21,294 bases of DNA from Alphaproteobacteria bacterium (lineage in GTDB: Bacteria > Pseudomonadota > Alphaproteobacteria > SP197). The DNA is taken from positions 1 to 21,294 of the forward strand of contig JAJEBJ010000321.1 of the NCBI GenBank assembly GCA_022822575.1, read 5' to 3'. The notes beneath the pieces are model-generated. The model saw nothing but the letters and a program-made list of their open reading frames with translations. It made no database searches and had not been told where the DNA came from. Position 1 is the stretch's first letter. Each line of letters begins with the position of its first letter. This document shows positions 1 through 7,574 of this stretch, piece by piece. Made by a program: the position numbers and the translations under genes.

Positions 1-270
1 GTTGATTTCCTTCACGGCCAGCTGCGCGGCGTGCAGTTTCTGAATGCCGTAGACAGACAGGTTGCCTGACTCGTCCTCGATGAAACCGATCTTGACGGGA
101 CTGCCGTCCTGCGCCTTCGCCGTCTTGAGATCGGGCAGCACGGTTGCCGCCGAAACGGCCGCAGCGCTGCCCGCGAGAAAGCCCCGCCGGCCAATGCTGA
201 GCCCGGCGTCTTCCGTCGTTGGTGTCGCCGCGTCCTGCGGGACATCAGTTTGACTATCACGTTTGCTCAT
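1..270 (-). CDS. Tat-exported ABC transporter solute-binding protein, N-terminal part (branched-chain amino acid / amide / urea type)
   Basis: Only the first 90 codons are present; the gene runs off the left edge. The ATG at 268-270 is preceded by a near-ideal AGGAGG ribosome site four bases upstream. The product starts with a polar 27-residue stretch, then a twin-arginine motif (RRGFLAG, R28-R29), an Ala-rich hydrophobic segment and a probable cleavage site near AKA at about residue 53. The mature start, VKIGFIEDESGNLSVYGIQK followed by an AVKEIN segment, is the usual first strand and helix of type I periplasmic binding proteins that serve branched-chain amino acid, amide or urea ABC transporters. 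The Tat signal implies periplasmic location after folded export. The substrate cannot be read from this fragment. Urease accessory genes lie ~7.5 kb away, which makes urea or short amides possible, but that is inference. Confidence 0.8.
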   Translation of the reverse strand, partial: MSKRDSQTDVPQDAATPTTEDAGLSIGRRGFLAGSAAAVSAATVLPDLKTAKAQDGSPVKIGFIEDESGNLSVYGIQKLHAAQLAVKEIN

Positions 271-705
271 AATTCCTCCTCGTTTGAATCAGGGGGCCCA
301 TCAACTAGACGCTGACAGCGAAGACCGCCTGACGATTCGATTGAATACATTTTCCGGATGGCGGGCAAGCAAACAAGGGAAATCCTGATAACCTGTGGCC
401 ATGAGCAATGATCCGTCATGATCTTGATCGCAATCGTCAACTGGTGTTCCAGCTGGTCCGGCAAGCGAACCCAGCGAACCTTCCAGGGCGATGGCTGAAA
501 CGTTGGCGCACCCTGCGCGTGCCCGAACGGTTGCCGGCGGTGACCGGATGCCGGACGTCACTGACCATGACAGCATCTCTGCCGTGCACCGGACAGGCGC
601 CGACGCGAGAGATGCTGATGGCGATGACCGGGGAGGACAGATCGCAGTTAAGGATCGACCCGGTGCCGTGCTCGTGTCTCCGGCACCCTGATCAGGTCAT
701 GTGAG
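271..705. other. Intergenic region, no gene seen
   Basis: This stretch separates the divergent solute-binding protein (minus) and SRPBCC gene (plus). Short overlapping ORFs exist on both strands, but none has a ribosome site, a recognisable domain or a sensible composition. It should contain promoters for both flanking genes; I could not identify a convincing sigma-70 pair. The only clear structure is a hairpin at 662-687, listed separately. Confidence 0.5.
662..687 (+). other. Stem-loop just upstream of the SRPBCC gene
   Basis: GGTGCCG at 662-668 and CGGCACC at 681-687 form a perfect 7-bp stem with a 12-nt loop, ending 18 bases before the ATG at 706. It could be a 5' untranslated structure or a weak terminator without a U tract. 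No function is shown by the sequence. Confidence 0.3.
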
Positions 706-1230
706 ATGTCGAAGACCCGCTTCCTCTTCAAATGGGGTGTCCCAGCCGTTCTCGTGACGGTCCTGATCGTTGCGGTGGCAGCCGCGCTCGTCACCCGCAA
801 GACCTTCGTCGTGGAGACCTGGATCCCCGCTCCGCCCGAGGCGGTGTGGAAAGTCCTGATCGACACTGAGGCCTATCCGCAGTGGAACCCGGTCTTCGTC
901 GAGGTTGAAGGCGCCTATGTGGCGGGAAAGACAGTGCTGAACAGGGTACGGGAACCAGGCGGCGCCATTCTGGAGATGAAGGCGACGGTGGAGACCCTTC
1001 TCCCGGGTGCGGAATTGCGCCAGTCCGGAGGCATCCCCGGTATTCTGACCTTCGACCATCGCTGGCTGCTGGAGCCCGCAGATGACGGAACGACGGTGAT
1101 TCAGCACGAGGTGGACCGCGGTATCGGTCTCTGGTTCTGGAACTCGGACTGGATCGAGCCTGCCTATACGGCCACCAGCGAGGCGCTGGCAGAAAGGGTG
1201 CTGTCGGTGATGGCAAAGCCGGAGAGTTGA
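706..1230 (+). CDS. Membrane-anchored SRPBCC (polyketide cyclase/START-like) domain protein
   Basis: This 174-aa protein has a single hydrophobic segment at about residues 9-29 (WGVPAVLVTVLIVAVAAALV), which probably anchors it in the inner membrane with the rest outside the cytoplasm. Residues ~32-172 look like the SRPBCC ligand-binding fold. They open with the characteristic pattern FVVETWIPAPPEAVWKVLID, followed by YPQWNPV, as in polyketide cyclase/dehydrase-type family members that bind hydrophobic ligands in a deep cavity. The ligand is unknown. There is no strong ribosome site before ATG 706 (the upstream bases are GGTCATGTGAG), so the start rests on the position of the membrane segment. 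It is transcribed alone and converges with the Rieske gene; a hairpin at 1249-1288 lies between the two stops. Confidence 0.8.
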   Translation: MSKTRFLFKWGVPAVLVTVLIVAVAAALVTRKTFVVETWIPAPPEAVWKVLIDTEAYPQWNPVFVEVEGAYVAGKTVLNRVREPGGAILEMKATVETLLPGAELRQSGGIPGILTFDHRWLLEPADDGTTVIQHEVDRGIGLWFWNSDWIEPAYTATSEALAERVLSVMAKPES

Positions 1231-1248
1231 GGGGTTTCCGCATGCCAT

Positions 1249-1288
1249 CGAAGGAGCCAGAGCCGGTCACTCTTGCCCGGCTCCTTTG
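1249..1288. terminator. Candidate bidirectional terminator between convergent genes
   Basis: Arms at 1249-1258 and 1279-1288 (core AAGGAGCC / GGCTCCTT) pair over about ten positions including one G-U. A nested alternative, GAGCCGG at 1260-1266 with CCGGCTC at 1277-1283, has a 10-nt loop. The site lies between the convergent stops at 1230 and 1331, where a shared terminator is expected. The T run is only three bases, so rho-independent activity is uncertain. Confidence 0.4.
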
Positions 1289-1330
1289 CCAATGGGCCGT
1301 CGTACGGCTCTGGAAGATTGAGCCGCCTTG

Positions 1331-2497
1331 TCACAGCATGGAGCGTGCGACCCAGCGGTGGAAGCAGTGCGAGGGACCTTCAAGGACAGGCGTAAAGACA
1401 CCGCCTGCAAAACCCGGCGAGGCGCGCCCTTCCTGCATGCCCTGGACTGCATCCACGTCTTCCTGGAACACCTCGCGCCAGGATTCGCGCACCGTGGCCC
1501 TGAGGTCGGCGCGACCGGGGCCCGCGGCGTTCTTGCCGACGTAGTAGGTGTCCAGGATTTCGCGGCAGCGGCCCGGACCGTCGGGCAGCACGCGGACCGC
1601 CCAGAAGTGGTCGTAGTGGATGCCGAGCATGACATTGGGATAGAGCGCCACGTACTCGGCGCGGGTCTGCCAGGGCTCCGGCAGACCGGGGAAACGCGAC
1701 AGCTGATGGCCATTGCGGTCGGGCTGGTAGACGAGGCTGACCTGTCCCGAGAAGGTCTCCTCCTCGATGTTGAGGTGATCCTCGAGACGTGAATACGAGC
1801 TAAGTCCGGGGTGCACCATGGGCAGATGGTAGGCCTCGCAGAAATTCTCGATGGCCAGTTTCCAGTTGGCCTCGAGATCGAAGGTGAGGATCGAGTCCTC
1901 GCCGCCATGACAGAGCAGCGACTCATCGAAGCAGGACCATCGTTCGGCAAGCGGCAGGATGAACTCGGCAAAGGGAGGGGCGTCGCCCGACAGGTTGACG
2001 AAGACCTGGTCGAACCACACCGCGCTCGGCACCTCGTTGAGGCGGAAGCGCTGCTTGTCGAACCCTTCGCATTCGTGCCGGCCCGGTCCACCGATGTGGG
2101 GTGTGAGACGCAGGCTGCCCTCGAGACCGAAGGTCCAGTTGTGGTAGGGGCAGGTGAGCACCACGCCCGTCTTGCCGGACTTGCCGACGAGCCGCATGCC
2201 CCGGTGCGGGCAGACGTTGTGGAAGACACGAACCTGGCGATCATGGCCGCGCACCACGAAGAGGGGAATTCCCACGAGATCCAGCGGCATGACATCGCCG
2301 GGCTCGGGGACATAGGACGCAGCCACCAGGCACACCCAGGTGCGTGACCACAGGCGGGTTCTCTCGCTCTCGAACCACGATGGCGACACGTAGGCCTCGG
2401 CCGGAAGTGGCCGTGCTTCTCCATAGTCGAGGATCACGCTCTCGAGTGCCTGCGGGCTAAAACCCCGCGCCGAAGGGAAGAAGGCTGTACCGGTCAT
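1331..2497 (-). CDS. Rieske non-heme iron oxygenase, alpha subunit (quaternary-amine / ring-hydroxylating type)
   Basis: This 388-aa protein starts at ATG 2495-2497, chosen over an in-frame ATG ten codons upstream because GGAGG sits eight bases before it. The N-terminal Rieske domain binds a [2Fe-2S] cluster through C96-P-H98 and C116-P-Y-H119. The C-terminal catalytic domain carries the mononuclear iron ligands H224 and H229 in NFCEAYHLPMVH, with D347 (QEDVDAVQ) as the likely third ligand. The residue bridging the two iron centres is Glu (E221) instead of the Asp of naphthalene dioxygenase. Glu is known at this position in carnitine, choline and betaine oxygenases such as CntA. The enzyme would need a separate ferredoxin reductase, and none is visible here. 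It lies 43 bp downstream of the serine hydrolase gene on the same strand, so co-transcription is likely. The substrate is not determined. Confidence 0.9.
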   Translation of the reverse strand: MTGTAFFPSARGFSPQALESVILDYGEARPLPAEAYVSPSWFESERTRLWSRTWVCLVAASYVPEPGDVMPLDLVGIPLFVVRGHDRQVRVFHNVCPHRGMRLVGKSGKTGVVLTCPYHNWTFGLEGSLRLTPHIGGPGRHECEGFDKQRFRLNEVPSAVWFDQVFVNLSGDAPPFAEFILPLAERWSCFDESLLCHGGEDSILTFDLEANWKLAIENFCEAYHLPMVHPGLSSYSRLEDHLNIEEETFSGQVSLVYQPDRNGHQLSRFPGLPEPWQTRAEYVALYPNVMLGIHYDHFWAVRVLPDGPGRCREILDTYYVGKNAAGPGRADLRATVRESWREVFQEDVDAVQGMQEGRASPGFAGGVFTPVLEGPSHCFHRWVARSML

Positions 2498-2540
2498 GTG
2501 GCAGTCCTCCGATGGCGTCCAGACCATATCAATCCGGCTG

Positions 2541-3758
2541 TCATGCTGTCAGCGCCTGATTGACCAGGACCCTGAGCTCCTTGCGGATGGGATAGCATCC
2601 CGACGGGATGAGCTGGGTCATGAACACCACAGCGATGTCCTCGAGCGGATCGACCCAGAAAGCGGTCGACGCCATGCCGCCCCAGGCGAATTCACCCGGT
2701 GAGGCCATGACCCCTGCGGCAGCCGGATCGAGCATCACCGACACACCCAGTCCGAACCCGACACCGTTGTAACTCGTTTCGGCAAAGACCTCCTGGCCCA
2801 TGGCCGCAAGATCGCTGTCATCGGGAAGATGATTCGTCGCCATGAACTCGACGGTGCGCCGTCCCAGAATGCCGCGTCCTCCCTCCCGGAGCATGTCGGC
2901 GAACTTCAGGTAGTCGGCCATGGTGGAGAGCAGGCCACCACCTCCCGAAAAGCAGCTGACCGTGGAAGCAAAGCGGCTGTCCGCGGTTCCATCGACACGC
3001 CTGAAGCGGCTGTCTGGAGTGTGTTCGTAGCACGGCACGAAGCGGTCGACGCGATCCCCGGGAAGCTGGAAGAAGGTATCGGTCATGCCCAGGGGCTCGA
3101 AGATCTCCTCGGCAAGATAGCGATCGAACGGCTTGCCCGAGATGACCTCCACGAGGTAGCCCAGGACATCGATGGAGACGCCATAGGTCCATCGTGCGCC
3201 CGGGTGGTGATCGAGCGGCAGATCGCCAAGGCGCGTGACGACCTCGCCGAGTGACCCGGCCCGGGGCCCGAAATCGACCCTTTTTTCCCGGTAGAGTTTC
3301 GCCAGGCCGTCGTTGCCGTTGAAGCTGTATGTGAACCCGGAAGTGTGACAGAAGAGATCGCGGATGGTTATCGGCCGCCTTGCAGGCTCGAGATGCATGC
3401 CATAGGGAGTCTCGCCCACCCGCACGGACATGTCGGCCAGTTGCGGGATGTAGGCGTCCACCGGATCCTCGAGCCCGAAGAGGCCCTGTTCATAGAGCCT
3501 GAGGGCGGCCACCGAGGTCACTGGCTTGGACATCGAGTAGATGCGGCAGATGGCATCGGGAAAGATGTCCCGTCCGGCCTCCACATCGGCGAGACCGGCG
3601 GCTTCGCGGTAGACGAGGGCGCCTTCACGGACGATGGCCGTCATGGCCCAGGGCAGCTTGCCCTCGTCGACATAGCGCTTCATCCAGTCACCGACTCGGT
3701 CAAGCCGCATGGACGAAAGACCCACCGCTTCCGGTTCGGCCCTGTGAATGTCGGTCAT
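2541..3758 (-). CDS. Serine hydrolase of the class C beta-lactamase / EstB esterase family
   Basis: This 405-aa protein has the family's nucleophile motif S75-M-S-K78 (in CRIYSMSKPVTS), followed by LFCHTSGF (residues ~135-142) and PGARWTYGVS with the likely catalytic Tyr192. A C-terminal FAWGG motif stands where beta-lactamases have KTG, as in EstB-like esterases. These enzymes hydrolyse esters or D-amino-acid amides through an acyl-serine; true beta-lactam hydrolysis is unlikely. No signal peptide is evident, so a cytoplasmic location is expected. The ATG at 3758 is preceded by GAAGGAG with good spacing. The gene lies 21 bp after the 93-aa orphan and 43 bp before the Rieske gene, consistent with one operon. 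The substrate is unknown. Confidence 0.9.
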   Translation of the reverse strand: MTDIHRAEPEAVGLSSMRLDRVGDWMKRYVDEGKLPWAMTAIVREGALVYREAAGLADVEAGRDIFPDAICRIYSMSKPVTSVAALRLYEQGLFGLEDPVDAYIPQLADMSVRVGETPYGMHLEPARRPITIRDLFCHTSGFTYSFNGNDGLAKLYREKRVDFGPRAGSLGEVVTRLGDLPLDHHPGARWTYGVSIDVLGYLVEVISGKPFDRYLAEEIFEPLGMTDTFFQLPGDRVDRFVPCYEHTPDSRFRRVDGTADSRFASTVSCFSGGGGLLSTMADYLKFADMLREGGRGILGRRTVEFMATNHLPDDSDLAAMGQEVFAETSYNGVGFGLGVSVMLDPAAAGVMASPGEFAWGGMASTAFWVDPLEDIAVVFMTQLIPSGCYPIRKELRVLVNQALTA

Positions 3759-3779
3759 GTCGGTCGCTCCTTCGTGATC

Positions 3780-4061
3780 TCAGGAATAGATGGAGGCCCC
3801 GAACCGGGCTTTCTTCTCCGTCCAGGCGGGGAAATCGAGCACCACGATGCCATGGCGCTCGACGAAACGATCGACGCCGCCACGCACCTTCTCGTGATAC
3901 TGCGGCAGGATGCCAGGATAGATCTCGGCCCGGATTTCTCCTGGATCGAAGGTCAGGCGCTCGATGACCGCCGTGATGCCCTCCGGGCTCATGACGGTGA
4001 TCAGGCGCGTTGCGCCATGACTGAAACCCTTGAGTCCGAAGAGTGACGCGTCAGACACCAT
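3780..4061 (-). CDS. Unrecognised 93-aa protein overlapping prfC
   Basis: I do not recognise this family. The ATG at 4059-4061 lies inside the last codons of prfC (11-bp overlap) and has AGGAA seven bases upstream, which suggests translational coupling. A longer in-frame reading extends into prfC but has no support. The protein has no signal peptide or membrane segment. It is mixed alpha/beta in appearance, with a hydrophobic ATRLITVMSPEGITAVIERL stretch and charged VRGGVDRFVERHG and WTEKKARFG segments. The next gene starts 21 bp downstream, so this is a tightly packed operon member. The packing and ribosome site argue that it is real; its function is open. Confidence 0.65.
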   Translation of the reverse strand: MVSDASLFGLKGFSHGATRLITVMSPEGITAVIERLTFDPGEIRAEIYPGILPQYHEKVRGGVDRFVERHGIVVLDFPAWTEKKARFGASIYS

Positions 4062-5643
4062 GCACGTGTTCCTGGACATCCCGGAAGGCGAGATCCGGAG
4101 CATCGCTGATAGCCCTGTCGAGATGCCAGGCATTGCGCGCCAGAAACACCGGCCGGCCGACGTGGTCGGTCGCCATCGCCCCGCGGTTGCGGTCGGCAAA
4201 GGTGCGAATCATCCGCTCCGAGGGCGCATCGAGCCAGCGTGCCGTATGGATGCCGGAGGGCTCAAATCGCACCGGAACCTCATATTCGCTGCGTATCCGG
4301 TCGGCGAGGACATCAAACTGCAGGGGTCCCATGACACCCACCACCCAGTCGGAGTCCATTTCCGGACGGAAGACATGGGCGGCGCCCTCCTGGGCCAGTT
4401 GCTGCAGGGCGCGGCCGAGATGCTTGGACTTGAGGGGATCGGCGGCGCGCACGTTCCGCAGGTGCTCGGGCGCGAAGCTCGGAATGCCGGTGAACGTGAG
4501 GTCTCCCTCCTCGGACAGCGTGTCGCCGATATGGAGGTTGCCGTGATTGGGGACGCCGACGATGTCGCCGGCATGAGCCTCTTCGGCCAGTTCACGGTCC
4601 TGCGCCATGAAGACCTGGGGGCTGTGCATGACGATGTGTTTGCCGGTCCGCGAGTGCTTCAGTTTCATGCCCCTCCGGAAATGCCCCGACACCAGGCGAA
4701 CGAAGGCGATCCGGTCTCGATGACGCGGGTCGGTGTTGGCCTGGATCTTGAAGACAAAGCCCGTGACCTCGTCCGTGGTCGGTTCAACCGTGCGCTCACG
4801 TGCCGGACGCGGACCGGGTGGAGGGGCGTTCCCCACCAGCCCGCCGATGAGTTCCCGCACACCGAAGTTGTTGAGGGCACTGCCAAAATAGAGAGGCGAG
4901 AGATTGCCCGCGAGGTAGTCCTGCCGATTGAACGGAACCATCAGTTCCCTGGTCATCTCGACCTCGTCACGCAGCTGGGCAACGGCGTAACCGGGAAGCA
5001 GGGCGTCGAGTCCGGGCGAATCGATGCCTTCGCAGGCAATGCCGTCTCCGATTGTCTCTCCCTTGCCGCGCTTCATGAGAACGAGGCGATCGTGCACCAG
5101 GTCCCAGCATCCCCGGAAATCGCGGCCCATGCCGATGGGCCAGCTTGCCGGCGCCACTTCGATCTGCAGTGTCTGCTCGACCTCGTCGATCAGGTCAAAG
5201 GGATCGCGCCCGTCGCGGTCCATCTTGTTGATGAAGGTCGTCACCGGCATGTCCCTGAGGCGGCAAACCTCGAACAGCTTTCGGGTCTGGGCCTCGATGC
5301 CACGGGCGGCATCGATCACCATGACCGCGCTGTCGACGGCTGTCAGCACCCTGTAGGTGTCCTCGCTGAAATCCTCGTGACCGGGGGTATCGAGCAAGTT
5401 GAAGGCACACCCCTGGTAGGTGAAGCTCATCACCGATGCGGTCACCGAAATGCCGCGCTCCTGCTCCACCTTCATCCAGTCGGAACGCGCCCGGCGGCGT
5501 TCGCCGCGCGCCTTGACGGCCCCGGCAAGCTGAATGGCACCGCCGAACAGCAGCAGCTTTTCCGTGAGCGTCGTCTTGCCGGCATCGGGGTGGGAGATGA
5601 TGGCAAACGTGCGCCGCCTGGCGACCTCGTGGTCGAGAGACAT
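4051..5643 (-). CDS. prfC: Peptide chain release factor 3 (RF3), GTPase
   Basis: RF3 is a ribosome-associated GTPase that recycles RF1 and RF2 after peptide release. The 530-aa product carries G1 at residues 17-24 (SHPDAGKT), the RGISVTASVM switch region, G3 DTPGHEDFSEDT, G4 NKMDRD and the RF3-specific C-terminal domains. It is close in length to the 529-aa E. coli protein. Three in-frame starts are possible: TTG at 5664 and ATGs at 5646 and 5643. CAGGT lies eight bases before the last, and the resulting MSLDHEVARRRTFAIISHP start matches the family, so 5643 was chosen. It is probably the first gene of a four-gene minus-strand operon (prfC, 93-aa orphan, serine hydrolase, Rieske oxygenase). 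Confidence 0.96.
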   Translation of the reverse strand: MSLDHEVARRRTFAIISHPDAGKTTLTEKLLLFGGAIQLAGAVKARGERRRARSDWMKVEQERGISVTASVMSFTYQGCAFNLLDTPGHEDFSEDTYRVLTAVDSAVMVIDAARGIEAQTRKLFEVCRLRDMPVTTFINKMDRDGRDPFDLIDEVEQTLQIEVAPASWPIGMGRDFRGCWDLVHDRLVLMKRGKGETIGDGIACEGIDSPGLDALLPGYAVAQLRDEVEMTRELMVPFNRQDYLAGNLSPLYFGSALNNFGVRELIGGLVGNAPPPGPRPARERTVEPTTDEVTGFVFKIQANTDPRHRDRIAFVRLVSGHFRRGMKLKHSRTGKHIVMHSPQVFMAQDRELAEEAHAGDIVGVPNHGNLHIGDTLSEEGDLTFTGIPSFAPEHLRNVRAADPLKSKHLGRALQQLAQEGAAHVFRPEMDSDWVVGVMGPLQFDVLADRIRSEYEVPVRFEPSGIHTARWLDAPSERMIRTFADRNRGAMATDHVGRPVFLARNAWHLDRAISDAPDLAFRDVQEHVHGV

Positions 5644-5756
5644 CATGTTGACCTGGTGCCGCAATCAGATCCGATGTGTGCCGCCATCATGACAGTTTGT
5701 CCAGTTGCAAGAAGCGGGACATTTGATGCGTCCGGGTGATGTCCTATCCTCGGCCC

Positions 5757-6203
5757 ATGAAACGCGTCCTCCCGCTCCTTGCGGTTCTAATGGCAATGTC
5801 ACCGGTGGCAGCCGGCAGCGTGACCGACATCCTTTCCGCCACCGCGGTGCGAATCGAGGCCTACGTGAACCAGGGAAGGACACTCTCTATTGCCCTTCTT
5901 CCGCCTCCCGAGGTGACACTTTCCGGCACGCTCGGTGTTGCCTTCGCGCCGGCGGATGACAGCCAGCCATGGACAGGCAACCTGCCACGGGTGGTGACAG
6001 TGGACTCCGACTATTTCGATGGTCCGGTTCTGGAGACGTTTCCCTTCGACCGCGACCGCCTTCACCAGCCGGCTGCCATGGCCGTCACCTTCGGCGCATG
6101 TATCGGTGAAGCGCAAATCTGCGTCCTCGAGGAAGCGCTGATCACCATCAGCCCGACCACGGACGGAGATGTGGACGTCGCCATCGCCCTGATCGGGCCG
6201 TGA
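5757..6203 (+). CDS. Small secreted protein with two cysteines, DsbD N-terminal-domain-like
   Basis: From ATG 5757 the product is 148 aa and begins with a typical Sec signal peptide (MKRVLPLLAVLMAMSPVAAG). In-frame starts at 5736 (GTG) and 5739 (ATG) would add six or seven residues before it; no start has a clear ribosome site. The mature part is beta-rich and has one cysteine pair in VTFGACIGEAQICVLEE. Position and pattern resemble the redox-active pair of the DsbD N-terminal domain (GCxxxGxCYPP), although the Tyr-Pro-Pro is missing. The GRTLSIALLPPPEVTLSG stretch near the mature start also fits that immunoglobulin-like fold. A periplasmic thiol role or a structural disulfide are both possible. 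The gene diverges from prfC and converges with the acyl-CoA dehydrogenase gene, 30 bp away. Confidence 0.65.
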   Translation: MKRVLPLLAVLMAMSPVAAGSVTDILSATAVRIEAYVNQGRTLSIALLPPPEVTLSGTLGVAFAPADDSQPWTGNLPRVVTVDSDYFDGPVLETFPFDRDRLHQPAAMAVTFGACIGEAQICVLEEALITISPTTDGDVDVAIALIGP

Positions 6204-6233
6204 GGTGCGGATCCGGACCCCGTTGAAGCGTCC

Positions 6234-7541
6234 TTAGTCAACGAGATCGTGCCAGTGACCGTCCAGGCCAAGGAATCGGCCACCGTCATGGAAGGCTGAT
6301 GCCCCGGCGTCCCCTGCAACGCGGAGCATGGCCGGCATTGGCTCTCCCGATGCTTCGAGGATGGCGGCCAGGGTGTCGTGTCCGATGTCGTCGATGAGCT
6401 CGAAGGGTCCTCTCTTCCAGGCAAACCCCCAGCGCATCGCGCGATCGATGTTGACGATGTCATCGGAAATCTCGCCTACCAGACCGGCCGCGTAGGCAAG
6501 AACACCACCCATGAGATCCCGGGCGAAGTCTCCCGCAGCGCCTGATGCAGTCATGAGTTCCCGTGGAGTCGCCGGGGTTCCGGCTGCATCCGGCGGTGGC
6601 GTCGGGCGCCATTGGGCGCCATCGAGATCAAAAGTCTCGCGCAGCCTGCCGCCGTCCTCTGTCCTGGTGACCCGGTAGAAGCCGCCCCGCGTCTTGCGTC
6701 CGAGCTGGCCCCTCGCAAGCATCGCCTGCTCCTCTTCCGGGAATGTCGTGTAGAGGTGGCCCGTGTCGCCTTCGGGGAGATTCGTTGCCAAATTCTTGCC
6801 GACAAGGTCCATCACGTCGAGGCCAATGAGATCGATCAGACCGTAGAGCCCCGTCGGCGGCAGACCCACAGGAGTCGACATGAGGGCATCGATCTCCTCC
6901 ATCTGCAATCCGCCTTCGCGGCGCGCCTTTCTGGCCTTGTGGAGGCCCGACAGCATCCAGAAACAGCCGATGCGATTGCCGATGAAGTTCACGGTGTCCT
7001 TGGCATGAACGACACCCTTGTCGAGTTTGGTCGAGCAGAACGTTGCCATCGCCTCGACCACCTCCGGCTCGGTCTCTTCACCGGGAACGATCTCCAGCAG
7101 TTTCATCACCTTCACGGGATTGAAGAAGTGGGTCACCACGATGTCCTGGCGCAACCGTTCGGGCATGTCTTCGGTGATCGACCGCAGCGGGATGCCCGAG
7201 GTGTTGGTGGAGATCACCGAACCGTCGCTGCGCCAGTGCTCGAGCTTCGTGAACATGTCGCGTTTTGTTGCGAGATCCTCGATGACGGCCTCGCAGATCC
7301 AGTCGTAACCTGAGATCATTGCCAGATCATCGAAGGTGCCGGTCTCGATCAGGCTGGCGCTTTCGGGATTGTCGATGGCCGGAGGACGTCCGTCGGTGAT
7401 GCGGTGCATCGCCGCATCCACGGTGTCGCGATCCACGTCAAGGAGCAGGACCCTGCATCCCGCGTCCGCGCACTTGCCGGCGATACCGGTTCCCATGGTT
7501 CCGGCGCCGATCACGGCCACCGAGTTGATCGTGCGTGTCAT
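6234..7541 (-). CDS. 3-hydroxyacyl-CoA dehydrogenase, stand-alone form
   Basis: This 435-aa enzyme oxidises L-3-hydroxyacyl-CoA to 3-ketoacyl-CoA with NAD+ in fatty acid beta-oxidation. The N-terminal Rossmann domain begins VAVIGAGTMGTGIAG (residues ~8-22) with D35 at the NAD-binding strand end. The catalytic dyad is H138 (HFFNPVKVMKL) and E150, with N189 (NFIGNRIG) completing the site. Two helical C-terminal domains follow, including RKTRGGFYR at the first domain's end and MRWGFAWKRGPFELID in the second. Long FadB/FadN proteins carry a crotonase domain as well. This protein ends just after the dehydrogenase part, so hydration must come from another gene. It starts 33 bp after ureD on the same strand and may be transcribed with it. 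The ribosome site is weak. Confidence 0.93.
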   Translation of the reverse strand: MTRTINSVAVIGAGTMGTGIAGKCADAGCRVLLLDVDRDTVDAAMHRITDGRPPAIDNPESASLIETGTFDDLAMISGYDWICEAVIEDLATKRDMFTKLEHWRSDGSVISTNTSGIPLRSITEDMPERLRQDIVVTHFFNPVKVMKLLEIVPGEETEPEVVEAMATFCSTKLDKGVVHAKDTVNFIGNRIGCFWMLSGLHKARKARREGGLQMEEIDALMSTPVGLPPTGLYGLIDLIGLDVMDLVGKNLATNLPEGDTGHLYTTFPEEEQAMLARGQLGRKTRGGFYRVTRTEDGGRLRETFDLDGAQWRPTPPPDAAGTPATPRELMTASGAAGDFARDLMGGVLAYAAGLVGEISDDIVNIDRAMRWGFAWKRGPFELIDDIGHDTLAAILEASGEPMPAMLRVAGDAGASAFHDGGRFLGLDGHWHDLVD

Positions 7542-7574
7542 GCCTCTTTACCCCAAGTCTCCAGGCGGGCCTCC

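Noticed and set aside
271..420. Possible riboswitch in the leader of the solute-binding protein gene
   Set aside because: I looked for guanidine-type or other known layouts because of the amide/urea context, but found no paired ACGG hairpins or other signature.
408..704. 98-aa plus-strand ORF before the SRPBCC gene
   Set aside because: There is no ribosome site or domain, and it competes with several equally plausible short frames on both strands.
2541..3758. Antibiotic-resistance class C beta-lactamase
   Set aside because: There is no signal peptide, the Tyr motif is YGV instead of YxN, and the KTG motif is replaced by WGG, which fits an esterase-type serine hydrolase.
4030..5739. 569-aa open frame on the plus strand
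   Set aside because: It is the mirror of prfC, whose GTPase motifs are unambiguous; the plus-strand product shows no recognisable family.
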